Source: Sorangium cellulosum
Lineage (GTDB): Bacteria > Myxococcota_A > Polyangia > Polyangiales > Polyangiaceae
Length of the DNA stretch: 64,000 nucleotides
Assembly: GCF_002950945.1 (NCBI RefSeq)
Contig: NZ_CP012673.1
Span: forward strand, 6,137,001-6,201,000
Direction: 5' to 3'
The position numbers and the translations under genes were made by a program. Within the stretch, counting starts at the first letter, position 1, and each line of letters starts with the position of its first letter. The notes beneath the pieces were generated by a model that saw only the letters and a list, made by a program, of their open reading frames with translations, was not told where the DNA came from and made no database searches. Of this stretch, positions 58,760-64,000 are shown one piece after another.

Positions 58760-58812
58760 TCCGCCGGCCGCCGGCCGACCGACGCAAGGTCGCCCGGCGG
58801 CGTGAGGTCTGA

Positions 58813-58818
58813 TAGAAG
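58813..58818 (+). promoter_or_regulatory. -10-like hexamer before murJ
   Basis: TAGAAG ends 7 nt before the GTG at 58826, without a ribosome site between. It repeats the arrangement at 11448, 26542 and 29258. Confidence 0.3.
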
Positions 58819-58825
58819 CGCCGCC

Positions 58826-60493
58826 GTGCCGACCGACCCCGATCCGCGCGCCGCCGCGCACGCAGCGACCACGCCGGCGACCGCCGCGCTCGTCGCCTCC
58901 GATCCGGCCGCCGGCGCGCCGGCCGGAGCGAGCGCGCCGGCGGCCGGATCGGAGGCGGCGAGCGCGGCGCGGTCGTCCGCCATGGTCACGGCCGGGATCG
59001 TCCTCTCGCGGCTCGTGGGGCTCATCCGGCAGCGGGTGACGGCGCACTTCTTCGGCACCTCCGAGATCGCCGACGTGCTCGCCGCGGCGTTCCGCGCGGG
59101 GAACATCACGCAGAACCTCCTTGGCGAAGGGACGCTCTCCGCCACGTTCATCCCGGTCTACGCGCGCCTCCGGGCGTCCGGCGAGCCGCGCCGCGCGGCG
59201 CACTTCGCGCTCTCGGCGCTCGGGCTCCTGCTCGTCGCGGCCGCGGCCGCGTCGGCGCTCGGCGTCGTCGCGGCGCCGTGGCTGTCGTTCCTGATCGCCG
59301 CCGGCTTCGACGAGGAGAAGCTCGCCAGCACGACCCGGATCGTCCGGATCATCTTCCCGATGACCGGCCTGCTCGTGCTGTCGGCGTGGGGGCTCGGCGT
59401 GCTGAACGCGCACCGGCGGTTCTTCCTCCCGTACGCCGCGCCGGTCGCGTGGAGCGCCGCGCAGATCGCGGGGCTGCTCGCGTGCGGGGCGTGGCTCGGC
59501 ATGCGCGGCGAGCCGCTCGCCGAGGCCCTCGCGTGGAGCGCGTTCGGCGGCGCCGCGCTGCAGCTCGCGCTGCTGCTCCCCTCGGCGCGCTCGCTGCTCG
59601 GCGGGCTCCAGCCGCGCTTCGACGCCCGCGACCCGAGCGTCCGCGAGGCCGGGGCGAAGCTGCCCGCCGCGCTGCTCGGGCGCGGGATCATCCAGGTCTC
59701 CGGGCTCGTCGACACGCTGCTCGTGAGCTTCCTCGGCGCCGGCGCGAACGCGGCGTTCAACTACGCGCAGACGATCTACCTCCTGCCGATGAGCGTCCTC
59801 GGCACCGGTGAGGCCGCGGTGGCCTTGCCCGAGATGGCGCGCGACACGGCCGAGGCCAACGTCGCGCGGCGCAACGAGGCGCTGTCGCGGCGCCTCGGGG
59901 CGTCGCTCGCGCGGATCACCGTGCTGACGGTGCCGACCACGGCCGTGTTCATGGTGCTCGGGGGGGAGCTCATCACGCTGCTGCTCCAGACCGGGACGTT
60001 CGATCGCGCGTCGACGGCGCGGGTCGAGCCCCTCGTGTGCGCCTACGGGCTCGCCTTGCTCGGGAACGCCTCGGGTCGCGTGCTGATCACGACCTGCTTC
60101 GCGCTGGGGGACACGAGGACCCCGGCGCGTTACGCCGCCTACCGGGTGCTCGTCAGCACCGGCCTCGCGCTCCTCCTGATGCAGCGGCTCGACGTGCTTG
60201 GCGTGGTGCTCGGCGCCGTCGCCGCCGGCTGGGTCGAGGCGATCGCCCTCGCGTACCGCGTGCGGCGCGAGATCGGCGGGCTCGGGCTCGATCAGATCCG
60301 GATCGGCCGCGTCGCCGCGCTCACGGCGGCCTCCGTCGGCGCCGGCGTCGCGCTGCGGGCGGCGCTGCCGGACGCGCTCGCCGCGACGCCCTGGGGCGCG
60401 GCGCTCGTCCTGTCGGCGTGCGGCGGCGCCTTCGCCATCGCGGCGCCCGCGCTGGGGCTCTTCAGCCTGAGGTCCCTCCTGCGCAGGAGGTGA
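58826..60493 (+). CDS. murJ: Lipid II flippase MurJ (MviN)
   Basis: The flippase that moves lipid II across the inner membrane for peptidoglycan synthesis. The 555 residues begin with an Ala/Pro-rich cytosolic tail of about 55 residues, then 13 or 14 membrane helices of the MOP superfamily. VTAGIVLSRLVGLIRQRVTAHFFGTSEIADVLAAAFRAGN is the canonical N-terminal MurJ region with its conserved Arg. GEGTLSATFIPVYARL and RIIFPMTGLLVLSAWGLGVLNAHRRFFLPYAAP follow. The tail at the start is longer than usual. I chose GTG 58826; GTG 58802 is also in frame. The last 32 bases overlap the convergent phosphatase gene. Confidence 0.93.
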   Translation: MPTDPDPRAAAHAATTPATAALVASDPAAGAPAGASAPAAGSEAASAARSSAMVTAGIVLSRLVGLIRQRVTAHFFGTSEIADVLAAAFRAGNITQNLLGEGTLSATFIPVYARLRASGEPRRAAHFALSALGLLLVAAAAASALGVVAAPWLSFLIAAGFDEEKLASTTRIVRIIFPMTGLLVLSAWGLGVLNAHRRFFLPYAAPVAWSAAQIAGLLACGAWLGMRGEPLAEALAWSAFGGAALQLALLLPSARSLLGGLQPRFDARDPSVREAGAKLPAALLGRGIIQVSGLVDTLLVSFLGAGANAAFNYAQTIYLLPMSVLGTGEAAVALPEMARDTAEANVARRNEALSRRLGASLARITVLTVPTTAVFMVLGGELITLLLQTGTFDRASTARVEPLVCAYGLALLGNASGRVLITTCFALGDTRTPARYAAYRVLVSTGLALLLMQRLDVLGVVLGAVAAGWVEAIALAYRVRREIGGLGLDQIRIGRVAALTAASVGAGVALRAALPDALAATPWGAALVLSACGGAFAIAAPALGLFSLRSLLRRR

Positions 60494-61073
60494 CCGCGGG
60501 CGGCGCGGCGCGCGCGGTCGCCTCCTGCGCGCGGTGCCAGGCGACGTAGCGCTCGACGAACTCGCGCTGCGTCCGGCGCAGCGCGACGCGCGGGCGCTGC
60601 CGCGTGAAGAGGGCGACGGCCTCGTCGACCTCGAGGCCGCCGCGGGTCGTGAGGTAGCAGAGCGCGAGCGCGACGCTCCTCCCCACGCCGCTCGCGCAGT
60701 GGACGTGGACGCGATGGCCGGCGCGGAGATGGCGCTCGAGGAACGCCACGCCGCGCGCGGCCTCCTCGAGCGTGGGGGAACACATGTCCCAGCACGGGAC
60801 GCGCAGGTACTCGACGCCGGCCGCGCGCAGCGCGAGCACCGGGTCATAGAGCTCGCGGGACACGTTGATCACCGCGCGGACGCCGAGGCGGCGTAGCTCC
60901 GCGACGTCGCCCGGGAGCAGGAACCCTCCGACGAGCAGGCTCGGGCTCACCCACGTACGCCAGGGGTGCCGCGGCCGGAGCGACGCCGCAGCGCGGCGCG
61001 CCGCCAGGAAAGCGTAGAAAACGACGGCGTACGGCGCGATCAGGAGCCACACGAGCGCGGGGCGAAGGCGCAC
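60462..61073 (-). CDS. Membrane-anchored dual-specificity/tyrosine phosphatase-like protein
   Basis: A phosphatase of the dual-specificity fold, 203 residues from GTG 61073. An N-terminal membrane helix (PALVWLLIAPYAVVFYAFLA) anchors it. The catalytic loop HCASGVGRS holds Cys126 and Arg132, and Asp96 in CWDMCSP is the likely general acid. LLVGGFLLPGDVAELRRLGVRAVINVSRE matches the start of this fold. It resembles bacterial phosphatases acting on phosphoinositides or phosphatidylglycerophosphate (PTPMT1-like) as well as protein phosphatases. The start is uncertain, as the frame is open to 61253. It overlaps murJ by 32 bases at the 3' end and diverges from the next gene. Confidence 0.85.
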   Translation of the reverse strand: MRLRPALVWLLIAPYAVVFYAFLAARRAAASLRPRHPWRTWVSPSLLVGGFLLPGDVAELRRLGVRAVINVSRELYDPVLALRAAGVEYLRVPCWDMCSPTLEEAARGVAFLERHLRAGHRVHVHCASGVGRSVALALCYLTTRGGLEVDEAVALFTRQRPRVALRRTQREFVERYVAWHRAQEATARAAPPAVTSCAGGTSG

Positions 61074-61255
61074 GCGCCTCTCATGGCGCCGGCGCGCGCG
61101 CGGCGCCAGCGGCCGGGCGGCGCCGTCGCGGCGTCGTCGCCCAGCAGCATCCTCGCCTCGCGGCGCCCGCGCGGCGTCCCGTCCCGCCGCGAGCGCCGCG
61201 CGCGCGCCGCCGTCGAACTTGGCCCACGGCGCACGGATCGGGCATCCGTCCACCG

Positions 61256-62956
61256 ATGCCGCCCGCCTCCACGCCGACCGATCTGCTCCGGTCGGTCATG
61301 CCCCCGGCCCTCCGCGCGCCGCTCTCCGGCGCGCCGCGACGCCATCCCCCTCGCCGCGCGCACACGTGCGCCGGCGAGCGCGCGCTCGCCGGCCTGCTCG
61401 TGGCGCTGGCCGCGCCCGCATGCAACACGGCGGGCGCGACGGTCGAGCCGTCCAGGGAGGAGGCCAGGGACGAGGGTGCGCTGGAGGTCCCTCCGCTGCC
61501 TGCGGACGGCCCCAAGCTGGTCGCGCTGCGCGCCGGGACGCCTGTGCTCGCGCGCCCGAAGGCGGGCGCGCGCAGGCTGGGCGAGCTCTTTCCCGGCGCC
61601 GCCGTCGTCCGCTCGTCGGAGCCGTACGGCCGCGCCGGGTGTCCGGGAGGCTGGTATGCCATCCGCCCCCGGGGCTTCGTCTGCGCGGGCGACGGCGCGA
61701 CGCTGCAGACCGAGGTGCTCTCGGTCCTGCCGTCGCCGCCGGACCTCTCGCGACCGCTCCCCTACCGCTACGGGCGCGCTCGGACCCAGGGGACCCCCGC
61801 GTACGTCGGGGTGCCGAGCCGCGAGGAGCTGCGGCATGCCGAGCCGGATCTCGAGCGCCACCTGGATCGCGTGCAGCGCGCCGAGACGCAGCTCGGCGCG
61901 TCGGCCAACGACGTCCCGCTGGACGCGCGCGGCGTCGCCGCCGGCCCGCCGGTGCTGCTGCCGGGCGGGGACGGCATCGGCGCGGACGGGCGGAGAACCG
62001 AGTCAGGCTACTTCGTGTTTCCGGTCGCCGACGCGCTCGCGCCGCTCCCGCCGCTCGCCGTGCTCGGCATCGAGCTCGGCGGAAAGGACGGCGCGCGCGT
62101 GGACCTGCGCGCCGCGCTCAAGACGTCGGCGCTGCGCAAGGGCAGCGGCGTCGCGATCACCCGCGCCGTCACCGCGGGAGAGGCCGACGGCCGCAGGTTC
62201 GGCGTGACGCCGGACGGCCGGCTCATCCCCACCGACCGGCTGCAAGCCGCGCTCGGATCGCCGTGGCACGGCCTGGACCTCGAGACGATCGGGCTGCCTG
62301 TCGCGTTCGTCCATCGCCACGACGTCACCACGTGGTCGCTCGGTCGCGGCAAGGCAATCCGCAACGAGGAGGAGCTCGACCGGCACACGGCGGTGCCGCT
62401 CACCGGCAAGTTCAGGACGGTGGGCGGCGCCCGCTTCGAGGAGGCGCGCGACGGCTACTGGCTCCGGGCGCAGGATCTCGTGGTCGTCGTGCGCCGCACC
62501 AAGCTCCCCGAGTTCGCCAAGGGCTCGCAGCGCTGGATCGACGTCAGCCTGGCCAACCAGACGCTGACGGCCTACGAGGGCCAGAAGCCGATCTACGCCA
62601 CGCTGATCTCGTCCGGCCGCGATCAGCTCCGCGACCCCGAGTCGAGCGCGTCCACCGCGCGCGGCACCTTCCGCGTGCGGAGCAAGCACGTGACGCGCGC
62701 CATCGATCCCCGCGAGGTCGCCGACAGCTTCGACATCGCTGACGCCCCCTGGGTGATGGACTTCGCGCCCGGCCACGCGCTCACCGGCATGTACTGGGGC
62801 GCCGGCGTCGGCGAAGCGCAAGGCTTCCATGACATCGCGCTGACGCCCATCGACGCGCGGCGCCTGTTCCTGTGGGCGGAGCCGCAGGTTCCGGAGGGCT
62901 GGCACGTCGCGTACGGTGACGACGACAGCGGAACCATCGTCCACGTCCGACCTTGA
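61256..62956 (+). CDS. L,D-transpeptidase-like (YkuD) lipoprotein lacking catalytic residues
   Basis: A 566-residue exported protein. A basic start precedes a hydrophobic segment ending in AAPAC, a likely lipidation site. Residues 75-330 contain an SH3-like part (VALRAGTPVLARPKAG) and a long middle region. The C-terminal YkuD domain (430-560) begins WIDVSLANQTLTAYEGQKPIYATLIS, as in active enzymes. In those the catalytic segment reads YWHxxFG, then SHGCVNLSP and DAxxLFxW. Here it reads YWGAGVGE, then GFHDIALTPIDARRLFLW (His525, Ile527). The catalytic Cys and the first His are both gone, with one residue deleted. It therefore probably binds peptidoglycan without cross-linking it. The frame is intact. 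Confidence 0.85.
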   Translation: MPPASTPTDLLRSVMPPALRAPLSGAPRRHPPRRAHTCAGERALAGLLVALAAPACNTAGATVEPSREEARDEGALEVPPLPADGPKLVALRAGTPVLARPKAGARRLGELFPGAAVVRSSEPYGRAGCPGGWYAIRPRGFVCAGDGATLQTEVLSVLPSPPDLSRPLPYRYGRARTQGTPAYVGVPSREELRHAEPDLERHLDRVQRAETQLGASANDVPLDARGVAAGPPVLLPGGDGIGADGRRTESGYFVFPVADALAPLPPLAVLGIELGGKDGARVDLRAALKTSALRKGSGVAITRAVTAGEADGRRFGVTPDGRLIPTDRLQAALGSPWHGLDLETIGLPVAFVHRHDVTTWSLGRGKAIRNEEELDRHTAVPLTGKFRTVGGARFEEARDGYWLRAQDLVVVVRRTKLPEFAKGSQRWIDVSLANQTLTAYEGQKPIYATLISSGRDQLRDPESSASTARGTFRVRSKHVTRAIDPREVADSFDIADAPWVMDFAPGHALTGMYWGAGVGEAQGFHDIALTPIDARRLFLWAEPQVPEGWHVAYGDDDSGTIVHVRP

Positions 62957-63013
62957 AGCGATCGAAATCGCCGGGCTCCTGGACAGAACCCAGCGATGTA
63001 CTGCCACCATTTC

Positions 63014-63090
63014 TGGTGCCGAAGGAGGGAATCGAACCCCCGACCCGGCGCGTATGAAACGCCTGCTCTAGCCGACTGAGCTACTTCGGC
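63014..63090 (-). tRNA. tRNA-Met(CAT)
   Basis: Read on the minus strand from G63090. The acceptor stem is GCCGAAG with CTTCGGC (7 bp), discriminator A and an encoded CCA at 63016-63014. The D-arm is TAGCTCAGTCGGCTAGAGCA. The anticodon arm is GGCGT-TTCATAC-GCGCC with anticodon CAT, and the T-arm has TTCGATT. The G1-C72 pair excludes the initiator tRNA. It is an elongator Met tRNA, or possibly the Ile tRNA whose CAT is modified with lysidine. Confidence 0.95.
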
Positions 63091-63173
63091 AGAAGTGAGG
63101 GCGGACTAGTACCGCCCTGATCTCACGCTGTCAAGCGATGTCCTACGCCTTGCAGCGGCGGGTCGACAGGGCG

Positions 63174-64000
63174 TCATCGAGGGCTCCACGCGCGCTGCGG
63201 ATTCGGGTTGCTCGCATCGCCCTGATTGCCCTGGTTGCCTTGATTGCCCTGATTGCCCCCGGGATGCCGGGGCAGGACCGCCGGGTTCCTCGCCTCGAAG
63301 GGCATTGACCAGCGAAAGCTCTCGCCGAGCTCGGGGGGCACCGGCGGGTACGGCGCGCCCCGCAGGACCGCGCGCCGGCAGTTCTCGTCGAACTCGGGAA
63401 TGCCGCTCGGGCGCGTGACCGACGCGCTCGCCACGGTCCCGTCCGCGCGGATCACGAAGGTCACGATCACGGTCCCCTGGAGCCCCTCGCCCGCGGCCCA
63501 CTTGGGGAACGCGTTGGCCCACAGCGGGCCGAGCTTGGCCATGACCTGCCGCATGTAGAGGCTGCGCCGGCGATCGCGCGGGTCGTTGTCGAGCATCCGG
63601 CCGCGCCCCGAACCGAGCGCGCTCGAGCGTGCCCCTTGGCCCACCGTGCCGCCCGAGCCGGTCGCGCCCGGTCCTGTCTCTCCTCCCGGGCCGGGCCCGC
63701 GCGCGCCCCCGGCCGAGCTGGCGTGGACGAGCGACTGGATCGCCGTCGCCACCTCCTGCTCGCTGTCCACCGTGTCGTTCGGGCGCCCCGCGGCGTCGGC
63801 GGGCACGGCGGGCGTGCCCACCGCGACCATCGGCCGTGCCAGCGGGACCGCCGCGCTGTCGCGGTGATCCTCGCCCGGCCGGCCGTCGCGCACGCCCAGC
63901 CCCGCGGACGCGCGCTCGCCTCCCTCCACCGCCCCGCCGGCGGCACGAGGGCTCGCACCTCGGGGCAGCGGCGGCGCGGCGTCGCTGAGCGCCTCGTCCG
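63174..64000 (-). CDS. TonB-family C-terminal domain protein (partial)
   Basis: The C-terminal part of a longer protein; the frame is open through the right edge, and GTG 63929 is only an internal codon or alternative start. The segment seen is Gly/Pro/Ala-rich (GGARGPGPGGETGPG), then a TonB-C domain at the end: VIVTFVIRADGTVASASVTRPSG, FDENCRRAVLRGAPYPPVPPEL and FEARNPA. It should transmit inner-membrane energy to an outer-membrane receptor, or act as a TonB-like or AgmX-type envelope protein. The extreme C-terminus carries four GNQ repeats, which are unusual there. No exbBD or receptor is visible. Confidence 0.82.
   Translation of the reverse strand, partial: DEALSDAAPPLPRGASPRAAGGAVEGGERASAGLGVRDGRPGEDHRDSAAVPLARPMVAVGTPAVPADAAGRPNDTVDSEQEVATAIQSLVHASSAGGARGPGPGGETGPGATGSGGTVGQGARSSALGSGRGRMLDNDPRDRRRSLYMRQVMAKLGPLWANAFPKWAAGEGLQGTVIVTFVIRADGTVASASVTRPSGIPEFDENCRRAVLRGAPYPPVPPELGESFRWSMPFEARNPAVLPRHPGGNQGNQGNQGNQGDASNPNPQRAWSPR
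63217..63261 (-). repeat. Five tandem 9-bp coding repeats
   Basis: Units TCGCCCTGA, TTGCCCTGG, TTGCCTTGA, TTGCCCTGA and TTGCCCCCG on the plus strand. On the coding strand they encode Gly-Asn-Gln repeats near the C-terminus of the TonB-family protein. Confidence 0.8.

Noticed and set aside
63014..63090. Phage or island attachment site at tRNA-Met
   Set aside because: No integrase, no direct repeat of the tRNA 3' end and no change in composition nearby.

Overview
The window comes from a very GC-rich bacterium. Codon third positions are almost all G or C, so nearly every real gene throws long false reading frames on both strands. The gene content points to a myxobacterium, most likely Sorangium or a close relative in the Polyangia. 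Supporting signs are Hanks-type Ser/Thr kinases fused to membrane segments, an FHA-containing sigma54-type activator, many lipoproteins, stressosome (Rsb) proteins, a Geobacter-type citramalate synthase and GTG starts in tight ATGA/GTGA overlaps. This assignment is inference; no ribosomal RNA is present. No mobile element, CRISPR array or secondary-metabolite cluster was seen. || Layout. 1-2101: an amidase (cut by the left edge) and an outer-membrane barrel-like protein, both on the minus strand. 2413-11345: the branched-chain amino acid operon, with promoter, a Leu/Ile/Val-rich leader peptide using locally rare codons, an attenuator-like hairpin, then a small unknown gene, ilvB, ilvN, ilvC, leuA, cimA, leuB and a closing hairpin. 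11460-13332: a heme-oxygenase-like ABM protein and an RsbR-like PAS-STAS protein coupled to a second STAS-like protein. 13878-18030: a tryptophan/glycine-repeat lipoprotein, a NarK transporter and a membrane Ser/Thr kinase. 18443-22906: a dihydrouridine synthase, a purine 5'-nucleotidase and an rsbT-rsbX-rsbS module. 23287-24597: two small winged-helix-like proteins, one with a histone-H1-like linker. 24730-27793: a complete GDP-heptose cassette (hddC, hddA, gmhA, gmhB). 27830-33911: a DUF4388-like regulator, a MoxR ATPase and dnaE. 34158-37532: four envelope proteins, one frameshifted in a C7 tract. 37542-41637: a minisatellite, a small membrane protein, a RelA/SpoT-like protein, a Crp/Fnr regulator, a DUF507 protein and a zinc-ribbon-like protein. 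41655-46171: an NDP-sugar epimerase, yicC, gmk, mtnP and a PfkB kinase. 46294-54055: a lipoprotein, a receptor-like Ser/Thr kinase coupled to a secreted hydrolase-like protein, proS, isoaspartyl peptidase and an FAD oxidoreductase. 54069-62956: a sigma54-type activator with an altered GAFTGA loop, a glutamine amidotransferase, a Tat-exported phosphoesterase, murJ, a tyrosine-phosphatase-like protein and an L,D-transpeptidase-like lipoprotein lacking its catalytic Cys. 63014-64000: tRNA-Met(CAT) and a TonB-C protein cut by the right edge. || How the genes fit together. The ilv-leu operon makes 2-ketobutyrate from pyruvate through citramalate, then feeds the shared Ilv enzymes and the start of leucine synthesis. 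Its leader region suggests ribosome-mediated attenuation. The two Rsb groups could build one partner-switching complex. The heptose cassette, the epimerase, MurJ and the transpeptidase-like protein concern the cell envelope. The observations most worth following are the RelA/SpoT-like protein at 38376-39470, the ilv leader, the transpeptidase-like protein without catalytic residues, the C7 frameshift lipoprotein, the GAFPGA activator and a recurring -10-like hexamer 6-7 nt before start codons.
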